Assembly (NCBI RefSeq): GCF_003268595.1 | Contig: NZ_CP029797.1 | Span: 141,001-205,000 of the forward strand | Reading direction: 5' to 3' | Length of the DNA: 64,000 nt | DNA from: Paraliobacillus zengyii | GTDB lineage: Bacteria; Bacillota; Bacilli; Bacillales; Amphibacillaceae | Shown: positions 1 to 12,301 of the stretch, piece by piece | Layout of the letters: every line of letters starts with the position of its first letter | How positions within the stretch are numbered: position 1 is the first letter of the stretch | Program-made: the position numbers and the translations under genes | Notes under the pieces: model-generated | Told to the model about the DNA's origin: nothing | What the model saw: only the letters and a program-made list of their open reading frames with translations | Databases searched by the model: none

Positions 1-708
1 AATGAGGAAGACCATATCAGAATGCAACTATACTTTCCAGGGCTGCAATTAGAAAATGCTTTAACACAAGCCTTTCTTTTTGATGATTGGTTAGAAGAAA
101 AAATTGATTATGCTTTTGAAGAAACGAGAGGATATTTAACAAGCTGTCCTACCAATGTCGGAACAGGCATGAGAGCTTCAGTTATGATGCATCTACCTGC
201 TCTAACCCTTACTCAAAAAATGAGTAAGATGATTCCTGCGATTAACCAGCTAGGTTTAGTGGTAAGGGGTATATATGGTGAGGGTAGTGAAGCTGTAGGA
301 AATATTGTTCAGATTTCTAACCAAGTTACATTGGGAAGATCAGAATTAGATATTATTGAAGACTTGCAAAGTGTCGTTGAGAAATTGATCGAACAAGAAA
401 GACATGCAAGACTGTTGTTAGTTGAACAATCTGAATTACGATTAGAAGATCGTGTTTTTAGATCTTATGGAATATTAAAGTATAGCAGGATTTTAGAATC
501 AAAAGAAGCCGCTACCTGTTTATCAGATTTAAGGCTTGGAATTGATGTAGGTTATATAAATAATATTTCAAAAACGATATTGAATGAATTAATGATTCTA
601 ACTCAACCAGGTTTTTTACAACAAAATGCAAAAGAAACATTAACAGCTAGTGAAAGAGATATACGACGAGCTTCAATTATTAGAGAACGATTAAATTCAG
701 AAAATTGA
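1..708 (+). CDS. mcsB: Protein-arginine kinase McsB, C-terminal part (cut by window edge)
   Basis: McsB phosphorylates arginines on misfolded proteins and so marks them for the ClpC-ClpP protease. The reading frame is open from base 1, beginning with NEEDHIR, a motif of the ATP:guanido phosphotransferase fold, so the gene starts before the window; 235 residues are visible of about 360 expected. The active-site signature [12 protein letters not shown] lies near visible residues 49-60. It ends 20 bases before clpC, as in the ctsR-mcsA-mcsB-clpC heat-shock operon, whose other members lie outside the window. An internal ATG at 22 is not the true start. Confidence 0.95.
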   Translation, partial: NEEDHIRMQLYFPGLQLENALTQAFLFDDWLEEKIDYAFEETRGYLTSCPTNVGTGMRASVMMHLPALTLTQKMSKMIPAINQLGLVVRGIYGEGSEAVGNIVQISNQVTLGRSELDIIEDLQSVVEKLIEQERHARLLLVEQSELRLEDRVFRSYGILKYSRILESKEAATCLSDLRLGIDVGYINNISKTILNELMILTQPGFLQQNAKETLTASERDIRRASIIRERLNSEN

Positions 709-728
709 TCTGGTAGGAGGAATACCAA

Positions 729-3158
729 ATGATGTTTGGACGATTTACAGAAAGAGCGCAAAAGGTATTGGCACTTTCACAAGAGGAAGCAGTAAGATTA
801 GGGCATAACAATATTGGAACAGAACATATTTTACTAGGTTTAATAAATGAAGGTGAAGGTATTGCTGCTAAAGCACTAACAAGCTTAGGTTTAGAAACTG
901 AAAAAATCCAACAAGAAGTTGAGAATTTAATAGGTAAAGGTGAAAAAGTATCTCAAACAATTCACTATACACCTAGGGCTAAAAAGGTAATAGAACTTTC
1001 AATGGATGAAGCACGTAAACTTGGTCATTCGTATGTAGGTACAGAGCATATACTCTTAGGTTTGATACGTGAAGGTGAAGGTGTGGCAGCGCGTGTATTA
1101 AATAATATTGGTGTTAGTCTAAATAAAGCTCGCCAGCAAGTATTACAATTGCTTGGAAGTAATGAAACAGCAAGAAAGAACCAAGGAAGAAATGGACAGG
1201 CAACAGCTGCAAACACACCAACACTAGATTCGTTAGCACGTGATTTAACTGCAATAGCAAAAGAGGGAAATATTGATCCAGTTATCGGTCGTGAAAAAGA
1301 AATCGAACGTGTGATTCAAGTGTTAAGTCGTCGTACAAAGAATAATCCCGTATTGATTGGGGAACCAGGTGTCGGTAAGACGGCTGTAGCTGAAGGTCTA
1401 GCACAGCAAGTTGTCAACAATGAAATACCTGAAATGTTACGTGATAAGCGTGTAATGACGTTGGATATGGGTACTGTTGTGGCTGGCACAAAATATCGTG
1501 GAGAATTTGAAGACCGTTTAAAAAAAGTTATGGAAGAGATTCGTCAAGCTGGTAATGTAATTCTGTTTATTGATGAATTGCATACGTTAATTGGTGCAGG
1601 TGGTGCTGAAGGTGCAATCGACGCATCAAATATACTAAAACCATCTCTTGCTAGAGGTGAATTACAATGTATTGGCGCAACAACTATAGATGAATATCGT
1701 AAATACATTGAAAAAGATGCAGCGTTAGAACGTAGATTCCAACCAATCAGAGTGGAAGAACCGACGCTAGAAGAATCTATTTTAATCTTAAAAGGCTTAC
1801 GAGATCGTTACGAGGCACATCATCGTGTTACGATAACTGATGAAGCAATTGAAGCTGCAGCAAACCTTTCAAATCGTTATATAACAGACCGTTTCCTACC
1901 GGATAAAGCGATTGATTTAATTGATGAAGCAGGTTCAAAAGTGCGTTTACGTTCCTACACTGCTCCACCAAACTTGAAGGAATTGGAGCAGGACCTAGAA
2001 GAAGTTAGAAAAGAAAAAGATGCTGCAGTACAGAGCCAAGAGTTTGAGAAAGCAGCTTCTCTACGTGATAGTGAGCAAAGATTGCGAGAAGAAGTAGAAA
2101 CAACGAAAGAAAAATGGAAAGAAAAGCAAGGACAAGAAAGCTCTGAAGTAACTGTAGAAGATATTGCTAGTATTGTATCTACATGGACTGGTGTTCCTGT
2201 TGCTGCATTAACAAAAGATGAGAGTGAACGGTTACTAAACTTAGAACATATTTTACATGATCGTATTATCGGCCAAGGGGAAGCAGTAGATGCTGTTTCT
2301 AAAGCGATTCGTCGTGCCCGTGCAGGTTTAAAGGATCCTAAACGTCCAATTGGGTCATTTATATTCCTAGGTCCAACGGGTGTGGGTAAAACAGAATTAG
2401 CACGTGCACTAGCAGAATCAATGTTTGGTGATGAAGATGCAATGATTCGTATAGATATGTCAGAGTATATGGAAAAACATACAACATCTCGTTTAGTTGG
2501 TTCACCTCCAGGATATGTTGGTTATGAAGAAGGTGGCCAATTAACAGAAAAGGTAAGAAGAAAACCATATTCTGTTGTCTTATTGGATGAGATCGAAAAG
2601 GCACATCCCGAAGTTTTTAATATATTATTACAAGTGCTAGAGGATGGACGTTTAACTGACTCAAAAGGACGTTTAATTGACTTTCGTAACACGGTGCTAA
2701 TTATGACCTCCAATGTTGGTGCAAGTGAACTAAAACAAAACAAATACGTTGGCTTTAGTTTTGGTGATGAAGAAGCAGACTATAAAGATATGAAAGTAAA
2801 AGTAATGGAGGAATTGAAAAAGGCATTCCGTCCAGAGTTTTTAAATAGAATTGATGAGACTATTGTCTTTCATTCATTAGAGAAGAAACATATGAAGGAA
2901 ATTGTGACCTTAATGGTAAAACAACTTCAAAAACGTTTATTAGACCAAGAAATAGATTTTGATCTATCAGAAGAAGCAATTGAGAAAATTGCTAAAGAAG
3001 GTTTCGATCCGGAATACGGTGCGAGACCATTGCGTAGAGCTATACAGAAAAATGTAGAAGATCTAATGTCAGAGGCCTTGTTAAAAGATACCATTCAAAA
3101 AGGTCGTAAGATAAAGATAGGTTTAAATGAAAAGGGAGATTTTGCTGTTTTAAGCTAA
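729..3158 (+). CDS. clpC: AAA+ unfoldase ClpC
   Basis: Class I Clp/Hsp100 ATPase that unfolds substrates (including those tagged by McsB) and feeds them to ClpP in the cytoplasm. In 809 residues it has the two N-terminal Clp repeats (about 4-145), a first AAA module with Walker A GEPGVGKT at 211-218 and Walker B ending FIDE near 283, a UVR coiled-coil linker around 415-460, and a second AAA module with Walker A GPTGVGKT at 548-555. A YVGF segment in the second module matches the loop used to dock ClpP. AGGAGG ends 8 bases before ATG 729; a second ATG follows immediately, and [10 protein letters not shown] is the usual start of the family. Last gene of the mcsB operon; a strong terminator follows. 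Confidence 0.98.
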   Translation: MMFGRFTERAQKVLALSQEEAVRLGHNNIGTEHILLGLINEGEGIAAKALTSLGLETEKIQQEVENLIGKGEKVSQTIHYTPRAKKVIELSMDEARKLGHSYVGTEHILLGLIREGEGVAARVLNNIGVSLNKARQQVLQLLGSNETARKNQGRNGQATAANTPTLDSLARDLTAIAKEGNIDPVIGREKEIERVIQVLSRRTKNNPVLIGEPGVGKTAVAEGLAQQVVNNEIPEMLRDKRVMTLDMGTVVAGTKYRGEFEDRLKKVMEEIRQAGNVILFIDELHTLIGAGGAEGAIDASNILKPSLARGELQCIGATTIDEYRKYIEKDAALERRFQPIRVEEPTLEESILILKGLRDRYEAHHRVTITDEAIEAAANLSNRYITDRFLPDKAIDLIDEAGSKVRLRSYTAPPNLKELEQDLEEVRKEKDAAVQSQEFEKAASLRDSEQRLREEVETTKEKWKEKQGQESSEVTVEDIASIVSTWTGVPVAALTKDESERLLNLEHILHDRIIGQGEAVDAVSKAIRRARAGLKDPKRPIGSFIFLGPTGVGKTELARALAESMFGDEDAMIRIDMSEYMEKHTTSRLVGSPPGYVGYEEGGQLTEKVRRKPYSVVLLDEIEKAHPEVFNILLQVLEDGRLTDSKGRLIDFRNTVLIMTSNVGASELKQNKYVGFSFGDEEADYKDMKVKVMEELKKAFRPEFLNRIDETIVFHSLEKKHMKEIVTLMVKQLQKRLLDQEIDFDLSEEAIEKIAKEGFDPEYGARPLRRAIQKNVEDLMSEALLKDTIQKGRKIKIGLNEKGDFAVLS

Positions 3159-3188
3159 AAATGCAGAAGACAATCCTAAATAAATTGT

Positions 3189-3222
3189 AAAAATCGGAAG
3201 AGTTTACTCTTCCGATTTTTAC
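3189..3222 (+). terminator. Rho-independent terminator after clpC
   Basis: Perfect 15-bp stem (3189-3203 with 3206-3220) around a two-base centre, ending in a run of T. It separates the clpC operon from radA. Confidence 0.9.
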
Positions 3223-3330
3223 TTGTTTAAGTTGATTCCTTTTTTTTTACACAAAATATTAATATGCATGTAACTTTTAAGTAACTCATTTCGTATATAC
3301 TATATACATAAGGTAAGGGGCGATTAGGTA

Positions 3331-4698
3331 ATGGCCAAAGTTAAAACTAAATTTGTATGTGAAGAGTGTGGATATGAAGCGCCAAAGTGGATGGGTAAGT
3401 GCCCAAGTTGTAATAACTGGAACACATTAAATGAAGAAGTAACGACGAATGCAGTTTCTAAACATACCGGGATTGGGCAAGTATCTAATATCAAACCAGA
3501 AAGTATCACGGCTATTCAATCAAATGAAGAAACGAGAATAACCACGGATATGCCGGAATTAAATCGGGTGTTAGGTGGCGGTATTGTGGCAGGTTCACTT
3601 GTTTTAATTGGTGGAGATCCGGGAATTGGTAAATCTACATTACTATTACAAGTATCAGAGCAATTAGCAAGAAAACAATTACGCGTTTTGTATATTTCTG
3701 GAGAAGAATCAACAAGGCAAACAAAATTACGTGCAGATCGATTAAATGTTAAATCGGAACAGTTATTCGTTTTAGCTGAAACAAACTTACAACTTATTAA
3801 TAATCAGATTGAACAATTAGACCCTGCTTTTATTGTTATTGATTCTATTCAAACAATTTTTAAAGAAGAAGTAACTAGTGCACCAGGAAGTGTTACGCAG
3901 GTAAGAGAATGCACAAGTGAATTAATGCGCATTGCCAAGACGAAACATATACCTATATTTATAGTTGGTCATGTAACAAAAGAGGGAGCAATAGCGGGAC
4001 CAAGAATGTTAGAACATATGGTTGATGCGGTTTTATACTTTGAAGGTGAAAGACATCATACGTTTCGGATTCTGCGTGGTGTAAAGAATCGATTTGGTAG
4101 TACAAATGAAATTGGTATTTTTGAAATGAAGGAAGAGGGTTTGCGAGAAGTATTAAACCCATCTGAGATATTTTTAGAAGAACGTTCACAAGGTGTTGCA
4201 GGTTCTACTGTTGTAGCATCAATGGAAGGAACAAGACCTATATTAGTAGAAATCCAATCATTAATATCACCAACAAGTTTTGGGCAAGCGAGGAGAATGG
4301 CGACGGGTATTGATCATAATCGGGTCCCACTGCTAATGGCGGTATTAGAAAAAAGAGTAGGCTTATTAATGCAAAATCAAGATGCATATGTCAAGGTAGC
4401 TGGTGGTGTTAAGTTGGATGAACCAGCAATTGATTTAGCGATAGCTGTTAGTATTGCATCAAGTTTTAAGGATAAGACATCCAAGCCAGATGATGTCTTA
4501 ATTGGCGAGGTAGGTTTAACAGGAGAGATTAGACGTGTTTCAAGAATTGATCAGCGTGTTCAAGAAGCTGCGAAATTAGGTTTTAAGCGAGCGATTATAC
4601 CTGCAAGGAATTTAGAAGGTTGGACAGTTCCAACATCGATAGAAGTTATCGGCGTAAACTCAGTTCAAGAGGCATTAAAAATCACTTTAAATGAATAA
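3331..4698 (+). CDS. radA: DNA repair/recombination protein RadA
   Basis: RadA (Sms) is a RecA-like branch-migration ATPase acting on recombination intermediates. The 455-residue product has an N-terminal four-cysteine zinc finger (C10, C13, C24, C27), a RecA-type ATPase core with Walker [10 protein letters not shown] at about 94-102, the family-specific KNRFG motif near 251-255 and a C-terminal Lon-protease-like domain. ATG 3331 follows a GGTAAGGGG stretch that can act as ribosome binding site. In B. subtilis and relatives radA is followed directly by disA; here the next gene is yacL, and no disA is seen. Confidence 0.97.
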   Translation: MAKVKTKFVCEECGYEAPKWMGKCPSCNNWNTLNEEVTTNAVSKHTGIGQVSNIKPESITAIQSNEETRITTDMPELNRVLGGGIVAGSLVLIGGDPGIGKSTLLLQVSEQLARKQLRVLYISGEESTRQTKLRADRLNVKSEQLFVLAETNLQLINNQIEQLDPAFIVIDSIQTIFKEEVTSAPGSVTQVRECTSELMRIAKTKHIPIFIVGHVTKEGAIAGPRMLEHMVDAVLYFEGERHHTFRILRGVKNRFGSTNEIGIFEMKEEGLREVLNPSEIFLEERSQGVAGSTVVASMEGTRPILVEIQSLISPTSFGQARRMATGIDHNRVPLLMAVLEKRVGLLMQNQDAYVKVAGGVKLDEPAIDLAIAVSIASSFKDKTSKPDDVLIGEVGLTGEIRRVSRIDQRVQEAAKLGFKRAIIPARNLEGWTVPTSIEVIGVNSVQEALKITLNE

Positions 4699-4731
4699 CT
4701 TTCGACATGGGTAGCTAAGTAATAACAGGAA

Positions 4732-4760
4732 TTGACTTTATGTTCCACTTGTGTTAATAT
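4732..4760 (+). promoter_or_regulatory. Sigma-A type promoter for yacL
   Basis: TTGACT at 4732-4737, 17-base spacer, TAATAT at 4755-4760, both close to consensus. A weaker second candidate (TTGACT 4775-4780, 17 bases, TAGTTT 4798-4803) lies just downstream, in a similar local sequence. A promoter here fits the loss of disA, which would otherwise lie between radA and yacL. Confidence 0.7.
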
Positions 4761-4879
4761 TTAAAGTTTATCATTTGACTTTATATGTAAGTTGTGATAG
4801 TTTAATAAATAAACTTTTGTCTTTATATACGAATATATTTTAAAAATTAGGAAATACTATGTGATAGGAGGTGACCATG

Positions 4880-5989
4880 GTGCTAAAAAGAATAGTGCAA
4901 TTATTTATAATTATTGCTGGTGGTACCGCGGGATATTTATATATTCCAGATTTGGTTAGAGTTATTGAGTTTTTGAATGATAGTTGGATAGGTTCTGAAT
5001 TTATTGCGCCATATGTTGGCTTAGTTTTAGGAGCTATTATTCTCTACTTATTAACATTTTGGTTTGTCGATTATATTGTTAATTTTGTACAGTATTTAGA
5101 AGAGACTTTATTAAAAGCACCAGTAGCGGATTTGTTTTTTGGTAGTTTGGGTTTAATTATTGGACTCGTAATAGCGTATATTATAAACCAACCTATACAA
5201 GATATAAATATACTTGTAGTATCACAGGTGATCCCGCTCTTTGTTATGGTTTTACTTGGTTATTTAGGGTTTCAAGTTGGTTTTAAAAGAAGAGATGAAT
5301 TTGTAAATATTTTAACAATTGCTAGAAAAGAAAAGGATCAAAAGCTAGAAAAGGTCGAAGAAGATCCAGCTTCTATTATGCCGAAATCAAAAATATTAGA
5401 TACGAGTGTAATTATTGATGGAAGAATCGCAGATATATGTCAAACTAGTTTCTTAGAAGGGACAGTTATTATTCCCCACTTTGTCTTGGAAGAATTACAA
5501 CATATTGCTGATTCTTCTGATGCATTAAAACGTAATCGTGGTCGCAGAGGCTTAGATGTATTGAATCGAATGCAAAAAGACTTACCGGTTAATGTGGAAA
5601 TGTATGATGGTGATTTTGAAGAAATTCAAGAGGTAGACAGTAAATTAGTTAAGTTAGCAAAAGTGATTAATGGTATTGTCGTTACAAATGACTTTAATCT
5701 CAATAAAGTTTGTGAGTTTCAAAATGTGCAAGTATTGAATATTAATGATCTTGCAAATGCGGTAAAACCAGTTGTTTTACCGGGTGAAGAATTAACGGTT
5801 CAAGTAATTAAAGATGGTAAGGAACAAAATCAAGGTGTAGCTTATTTAGATGATGGTACAATGATTGTTGTTGAAGAAGGCAGAGATTATATCGGTAGAA
5901 CAATTGAAGTTTTAATTACAAGTGTTCTGCAGACCTCCGCTGGACGAATGATATTTGCTAAACCAAAATTACTTGAAAAAGCGCAGTAA
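4880..5989 (+). CDS. yacL: Membrane-anchored PIN-TRAM domain protein YacL
   Basis: About the first 135 residues form four hydrophobic segments; the rest is a PIN nuclease-like domain (starting ILDTSVIIDGRI, with further acidic residues in VTNDFNLN) and a C-terminal TRAM domain (around EELTVQVIKDGKEQNQGVAY). The family has been linked to RNA binding or cleavage at the membrane; the substrate is not evident. I choose GTG 4880 as the start because AGGAGG (4866-4871) lies 8 bases upstream and the product then begins MLKRIVQ like its homologues; GTG 4871 would overlap the ribosome binding site and ATG 4877 is also possible. The last ten codons plus terminator recur near 11.44-11.54 kb. Confidence 0.93.
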   Translation: MLKRIVQLFIIIAGGTAGYLYIPDLVRVIEFLNDSWIGSEFIAPYVGLVLGAIILYLLTFWFVDYIVNFVQYLEETLLKAPVADLFFGSLGLIIGLVIAYIINQPIQDINILVVSQVIPLFVMVLLGYLGFQVGFKRRDEFVNILTIARKEKDQKLEKVEEDPASIMPKSKILDTSVIIDGRIADICQTSFLEGTVIIPHFVLEELQHIADSSDALKRNRGRRGLDVLNRMQKDLPVNVEMYDGDFEEIQEVDSKLVKLAKVINGIVVTNDFNLNKVCEFQNVQVLNINDLANAVKPVVLPGEELTVQVIKDGKEQNQGVAYLDDGTMIVVEEGRDYIGRTIEVLITSVLQTSAGRMIFAKPKLLEKAQ

Positions 5990-6056
5990 AAAATATAAAG
6001 GTGATAAAAAGTGATAACTACCCGTTATCACTTTTTATCTGTTTAAATAATTTAAT
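5957..6056 (+). repeat. Left copy of a direct repeat: yacL 3' end plus terminator
   Basis: This stretch (last ten codons of yacL, stop, terminator hairpin and following bases) recurs at 11431-11540. The two copies share 29 identical bases in a row (5965-5993 and 11439-11467), have closely similar hairpins and similar trailing sequence (GTTT..ATTTAAT). They flank the whole glp cluster. Confidence 0.85.
6003..6039 (+). terminator. Terminator after yacL
   Basis: 16-bp perfect stem (6003-6018 with 6024-6039) with a TACCC loop, T-rich on the exit side. Belongs to the duplicated segment. Confidence 0.85.
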
Positions 6057-6066
6057 CGCCTGACAT

Positions 6067-6101
6067 AAAAAACAGAAGTCTTTGAAAGACTTCTGTTTTT
6101 T
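6067..6101. terminator. Bidirectional terminator between yacL and glpD
   Basis: Perfect 17-bp inverted repeat around G6084, A-run on the left and T-run on the right, so it can terminate both yacL read-through and the minus-strand glpD transcript that converges on it. Confidence 0.9.
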
Positions 6102-6158
6102 TATATATGTTAAATCATTAGTTATTCTTATTATGTGCCAAGTTTAAAGAGTCTTACA

Positions 6159-7823
6159 TTAATTTTTTTTACGTGTTTCAACAGGTTTTGTTGCATAATG
6201 AATTTCTTCTTCCAATAACTCAATATGTTGATTCAATTGATCTTCTGACCAATGGAAACGATCGTTCATATACTTAATGACTCCTGTTTTCCATTGTCGA
6301 ACATAATCAATGTCAAAGAACAATGCACTCGTACGTCTATTGAAAAAGTCAATTGGTGATACAACCATTTCCTCTTCTATGCCATATACGAGAGAGGCAA
6401 AGACATGAACAGGTAAATCGTAATGGACACTTTCATTTCCTTGTGTGTCAATAATTTCATAAACGCGCTTCACGTTCGAACCATAAAGATTTGATAGTCT
6501 TTTCGCTTCTACTTCCGTTAAACCTAGCTTCTCTCCTTTCTCTGTCCATTCTCTAATAAATGTATCCAGATTAGACGATCCACCTACATCTCCGCCTGAC
6601 AAGATGACTTTTTCTGTTTTGCATTTTACTTTATTACCTAATTCACGTCCTGCAATATCAACAATTCTTTCTGCCATTTTTCGATAACCAGTTAATTTAC
6701 CTCCGGCAATAGAAAGCAATCCACTGTCAGATTCAAAAATCTCATCTTTTCTAGAAATCTCAGAAGCACTTTTTCCTTCTTCGTGAATTAGTGGGCGAAG
6801 ACCGCTCCAACTAGATTCTACATCTTCACGATTTAATTTAACCGATGGAAACATATAGTTTGTAGCATCAATGATATAATCCATGTCTTTTTCTGTCATG
6901 TGTGGAGAAGCAACATCTTCTAAATAATGCGTATCCGTTGTTCCAACATAGGTCTTGCCAGCTCTTGGAATAGCAAACATCATCCGGCCATCATCTTCCG
7001 TGTCAAAATAAACTGCTTGTTTTAGGGGGAATCGAGTTTGATCTATGACAATATGAACGCCCTTCGTTAAGTGAAGGTATTTTCCTTTTTTAGAATGATC
7101 TTTCTCTCTTAGTTCGTCTACCCAAGGCCCTGCTGCATTGATAACCTTTTTAGCATGAATATCGTAAACGTCTCCTGATACAAGATCTTTCACTTTTGCT
7201 CCTACAACTTTTCCATTTTCATAGATAAGTGATTCGGCTTTTGTATAATTGATTGCTTGCGTTCCTCTAAATACGGCTTCTTTTAAAACTTCAAGCGTTA
7301 GCCTAGCATCATCTGTTTTATACTCTACGTAAACTCCGCCACCTTTTAATTTCTTCTCTCCTAGCAAAGGCTCTCTCTTCATTGTTTCTTTCTTACTCAA
7401 CATTTTTCGCCGTTCGCTGCGCTTTACCCCTGCTAAAAAGTCATAAACTTTCAAGCCTAATGAAGTGGAAGCCTTACCAAATGTTCCACCTTGGATTATT
7501 GGCAGCAACATCCATTCGGGACTTGTCACATGTGGAGCGTTTTCGTAAACAATTGCTCTTTCTTTACCTACTTCAGCAACAATTTTAAATTCAAACTGCT
7601 TTAAATAACGCAACCCGCCATGAACTAATTTAGTTGAACGACTAGATGTTCCGGCAGCAAAATCTTGCATTTCCACTAATCCTGTTGATAAGCCTCTTAT
7701 TGTTGCGTCTAGAGCAATGCCAGCTCCAGTTATTCCCCCGCCAATAACAAGAATATCGAGTTCTGTTTCTTTCATTTTTTGCAAATAGGTTTCACGTTGC
7801 ATCGTTGAAAAAGGTTTAACCAT
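6159..7823 (-). CDS. glpD: Aerobic glycerol-3-phosphate dehydrogenase GlpD
   Basis: FAD enzyme that oxidises sn-glycerol 3-phosphate to dihydroxyacetone phosphate at the membrane and passes electrons to quinone. The 554-residue protein has the N-terminal Rossmann FAD motif (VIGGGITGAGIALDA, about 26-40), the downstream SRSTKLVHGGLRYL signature, a substrate-binding region with GTTDTHY and GLRPLIHEE, and a C-terminal helical domain. Length and motifs are normal. It is the last gene of the glp cluster, separated from glpK by 219 bases that hold its own leader terminator. The start ATG 7823 is preceded on the minus strand by AAGGGATG, a modest ribosome binding site. Confidence 0.96.
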   Translation of the reverse strand: MVKPFSTMQRETYLQKMKETELDILVIGGGITGAGIALDATIRGLSTGLVEMQDFAAGTSSRSTKLVHGGLRYLKQFEFKIVAEVGKERAIVYENAPHVTSPEWMLLPIIQGGTFGKASTSLGLKVYDFLAGVKRSERRKMLSKKETMKREPLLGEKKLKGGGVYVEYKTDDARLTLEVLKEAVFRGTQAINYTKAESLIYENGKVVGAKVKDLVSGDVYDIHAKKVINAAGPWVDELREKDHSKKGKYLHLTKGVHIVIDQTRFPLKQAVYFDTEDDGRMMFAIPRAGKTYVGTTDTHYLEDVASPHMTEKDMDYIIDATNYMFPSVKLNREDVESSWSGLRPLIHEEGKSASEISRKDEIFESDSGLLSIAGGKLTGYRKMAERIVDIAGRELGNKVKCKTEKVILSGGDVGGSSNLDTFIREWTEKGEKLGLTEVEAKRLSNLYGSNVKRVYEIIDTQGNESVHYDLPVHVFASLVYGIEEEMVVSPIDFFNRRTSALFFDIDYVRQWKTGVIKYMNDRFHWSEDQLNQHIELLEEEIHYATKPVETRKKN

Positions 7824-7900
7824 ATAAAAACATCCCTTCTAGTAGTTTGTTAACTTATATAAATAAGAAACTCAGTCTTTCGGAGATTTATCATGTATCG

Positions 7901-7966
7901 AAAAAAAGAGACCACAACAACCCTTACATAAAAGAGTATCTTCTATGCTCAAGTGATGTGGTCTCT
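7901..7966 (-). promoter_or_regulatory. glpD leader terminator, likely GlpP antitermination target
   Basis: On the minus strand AGAGACCACA (7966-7957) pairs with TGTGGTCTCT (7916-7907), followed directly by a run of T: an intrinsic terminator about 80 bases before the glpD start. The AGACCA/TGGTCT core also occurs in the glpF leader. In B. subtilis GlpP bound to glycerol 3-phosphate prevents termination in the glpD leader; the same role here is inferred from glpP in the same cluster. A TATAAT at 8004-7999 on the minus strand could be the -10 box of a glpD promoter. Confidence 0.75.
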
Positions 7967-8042
7967 CCATCTCCGGACCTTTTTATTAATTTAAACTAAT
8001 TATATCATAGATTACATACTTTTATAACAAATTAGCTTAATA

Positions 8043-10405
<2,363 letters not shown>

Positions 10406-10430
10406 GTCAATTCCCTCCCAAACAAATTTT

Positions 10431-10501
10431 AGGAGACCAAATAAGACCAACAGAATCCACCCTAGACGTATCGCCTTTAGGTGCATTTCCGTTGGTCTCC
10501 T
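10431..10501 (-). promoter_or_regulatory. glpF-glpK leader inverted repeat, likely GlpP target
   Basis: On the minus strand AGGAGACCAA (10501-10492) can pair with TTGGTCTCCT (10440-10431) or, in part, with GTTGGTCT (10452-10445): two mutually exclusive stems in the 5' leader of glpF. The GGAGACCA core resembles the glpD leader stem. The U-run after the second arm is weak, so the structure may act with other elements. Inferred to respond to GlpP. Confidence 0.6.
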
Positions 10502-10535
10502 TAGTCTCCACGAAAAATTTATTAACTTAAGGTTC

Positions 10536-10564
10536 ATTCAAACAGATGTTGAAAGCGGTGTCAA
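10536..10564 (-). promoter_or_regulatory. glpF promoter
   Basis: Minus strand TTGACA at 10564-10559, 17-base spacer, TTGAAT at 10541-10536. Perfect -35 box; placed just upstream of the glpF leader. Confidence 0.75.
10550..10563 (+). promoter_or_regulatory. cre site (CcpA carbon catabolite control)
   Basis: TGAAAGCGGTGTCA fits the catabolite-responsive element consensus TGWNANCGNTNWCA at every defined position. It overlaps the -35 box of the glpF promoter, so CcpA bound here would block initiation: glucose repression of glycerol uptake is inferred. Confidence 0.8.
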
Positions 10565-10604
10565 TAGATTTTCGATAATTAAATAACTTAATTGTTTAAA
10601 AAGT

Positions 10605-11159
10605 TTAATTATTAAATTCCCATAAGTTCCTGTTTGACGTCGTTACCGCTGTTGCTCCGGCTTCTAATGCAGCATTTACTTCATCAATTGTACGTATCAA
10701 TCCACCGGCTATAATTGGCACATTTGTTTTATCATGAATTTCTTTAATAATATGTGGAATAATCCCGGGAAGGACTTCTATTAAATCTGGTTGAATCGAA
10801 TCTAGCATATTATAGCTAGAATCCAATGCAATTGAATCTAGTAGAAATAACCGCTGAATCGTAATTATTTTCGCCTTTTTGGCGGTTAACAGAACATTTT
10901 TTCTAGTTGAAATTAATCCCTCGGGGCGAATGTCCCTGCATAAAAATTGGGCTGCGAATTCATCACTCTTTAAACCTTTCACCAAGTCCGCATGAAGCAG
11001 TACTTTTTTATCATGATCATGAAGCATTTTAACTAAACTTTTCAGTTGTCCAATATGTGTATTTAGTAAAACAACATACTCGTAATTTGAATTGGCCACT
11101 TTTTCTAAATCTTTTAAGTCACGAATAGCAGGTAAGATAGTTGAGTCAGATATAGTCAT
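10605..11159 (-). CDS. glpP: Glycerol uptake operon antiterminator GlpP
   Basis: RNA-binding antiterminator that, with glycerol 3-phosphate, allows transcription through leader terminators of the glp genes. The 184-residue protein belongs to the GlpP family of TIM-barrel-like proteins; the C-terminal half has the phosphate-binding pattern PIIAGGLIRTIDEVNAALEAG and ATAVTTSN. Length is close to that of the B. subtilis protein. AAAGGAAG precedes ATG 11159. It is the first gene of the cluster, in the order glpP-glpF-glpK-glpD of B. subtilis, and is separated from glpF by a promoter with a cre site. Confidence 0.95.
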   Translation of the reverse strand: MTISDSTILPAIRDLKDLEKVANSNYEYVVLLNTHIGQLKSLVKMLHDHDKKVLLHADLVKGLKSDEFAAQFLCRDIRPEGLISTRKNVLLTAKKAKIITIQRLFLLDSIALDSSYNMLDSIQPDLIEVLPGIIPHIIKEIHDKTNVPIIAGGLIRTIDEVNAALEAGATAVTTSNRNLWEFNN

Positions 11160-11198
11160 GTAGTAACTTCCTTTCCGTTTTTAACAGATATCGTAAAT

Positions 11199-11207
11199 AG
11201 TATAGCA
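11199..11207 (-). promoter_or_regulatory. Extended -10 element for glpP
   Basis: Minus strand TGC-TATACT with the -10 hexamer at 11204-11199, about 40 bases before the glpP start. The -35 region (ATTAAG at a 17-base distance) is poor, so the extended TG motif would carry recognition. Confidence 0.5.
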
Positions 11208-11430
11208 TATGCAAAAGCTCACTTAATTCTGAAAAAAAGATAGTTTATTTTTATATATACCCCTGTTTCCAATCACCTAACTACTTATCTCGCTAGGTTA
11301 GAAAGATCTGAGCAATCGCTCTAGTTAATAGAATTTAGTTGCCTATAATGTTTGCTGGCTTGCTATCTACTTCTTAATATAAACAATCTCTTATAATATG
11401 AGTATGATAGAATCTGTAAACCAATGCTTT
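11208..11430. other. Non-coding stretch between glpP and the repeat
   Basis: AT-rich, no open frame resembling a known protein. It holds a small possible hairpin (CCTAAC.. with ..GGTTAG near 11276-11302) and two TATAAT sequences (near 11350 and 11392) without convincing -35 partners. It joins the glp cluster to the right copy of the yacL-tail repeat. Confidence 0.4.
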
Positions 11431-11540
11431 GCCAAACTAAAATTACTTGAAAAAGCGCAGTAAAAAAGGTATAACATATAAGGGATGATAAAAAGTGATA
11501 ACCATCTGGTATCACTTTTTATTTGTTTGGAACGATTTAA
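11431..11540 (+). repeat. Right copy of the yacL-tail repeat
   Basis: Encodes, without a start, AKLKLLEKAQ-stop against AKPKLLEKAQ-stop in yacL, then a closely similar hairpin. 29 bases (11439-11467) are identical to 5965-5993. The copy is a gene fragment with no function as protein; its terminator would insulate ispD from upstream transcription. Confidence 0.85.
11488..11522 (+). terminator. Terminator in the right repeat copy
   Basis: 13-bp stem, 11488-11500 with 11110-offset arm at 11510-11522, T-rich exit side; diverged duplicate of the yacL terminator at 6003-6039. Confidence 0.75.
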
Positions 11541-11603
11541 TAGTATCAAACAACAAAATATATGTTAGTTCAAGATACGTAATAAGAGAACGGAGACATA
11601 GTC

Positions 11604-12290
11604 ATGGAGTATGTAGCTATTGTACTTGCTGCTGGGATAGGGAAGCGAATGAACATAGGTGAAAACAAACAATTTTTAAATCTAATGGATAAGCCTTTAA
11701 TTATACATACGTTAACCATATTTGAAAATGATCCATGCTGTGAAGCTATTATATTAGTAACACAACAGAATGAGCAAGAAAGAATGCAGTCTGTCCTTCT
11801 GGATTATTCCTTTACTACAGCAATTACGCTGGTAACTGGCGGAAGACATCGACAAGACAGTGTTTATAATGGTTTGTTAGCTATTCGCCCGTTTCAGGAA
11901 ACGAATGATTTTCTTGTCTTTATCCATGATGGTGCAAGGCCTTTTGTGACACAGAAATATTTACATGAGCTAGCAAAACGTGCAAAGGAAAATCGTGCTG
12001 CATTATTGGCTGTTCCAGTAACGGATACGATTAAAGAAAAGAATGGAGACCAGTTAACAACGCTTGACAGATCCAAACTTTGGGCAGCACAAACGCCACA
12101 GGTTTTTCAATTTGAGTTGATCTGGGAAGCGCATCAAAAAGCCAAAGAGACAGGTTTTGTTGGTACAGATGACACATCTTTAGTTGAGCGATTAGGTTAT
12201 TCTGTATGTATAGTCGAAGGAAGTTATAAGAACATAAAATTAACTACACCCGAAGATATAAAAAGAGCAGAGGCTTTTCTAAATAACTAG
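11604..12290 (+). CDS. ispD: 2-C-methyl-D-erythritol 4-phosphate cytidylyltransferase IspD
   Basis: Third enzyme of the methylerythritol phosphate route to isoprenoids: makes CDP-methylerythritol from CTP. The 228-residue product keeps the nucleotide-binding start AAGIGKRM, the HDGARPFV motif, VTDTIK, TPQVF, the TDD triad and NIKLTTPEDI near the C terminus, so it looks intact and functional. ATG 11604 has GGAGAC as ribosome binding site. In relatives ispF follows at once; here only a fragment of ispF remains, so the pathway cannot be complete from this locus alone. Confidence 0.96.
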   Translation: MEYVAIVLAAGIGKRMNIGENKQFLNLMDKPLIIHTLTIFENDPCCEAIILVTQQNEQERMQSVLLDYSFTTAITLVTGGRHRQDSVYNGLLAIRPFQETNDFLVFIHDGARPFVTQKYLHELAKRAKENRAALLAVPVTDTIKEKNGDQLTTLDRSKLWAAQTPQVFQFELIWEAHQKAKETGFVGTDDTSLVERLGYSVCIVEGSYKNIKLTTPEDIKRAEAFLNN

Positions 12291-12301
12291 CATCTCATAT
12301 T

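Noticed and set aside
4775..4803. Second promoter before yacL
   Set aside because: The -10 box TAGTTT is poor; mentioned only beside the better promoter at 4732-4760.
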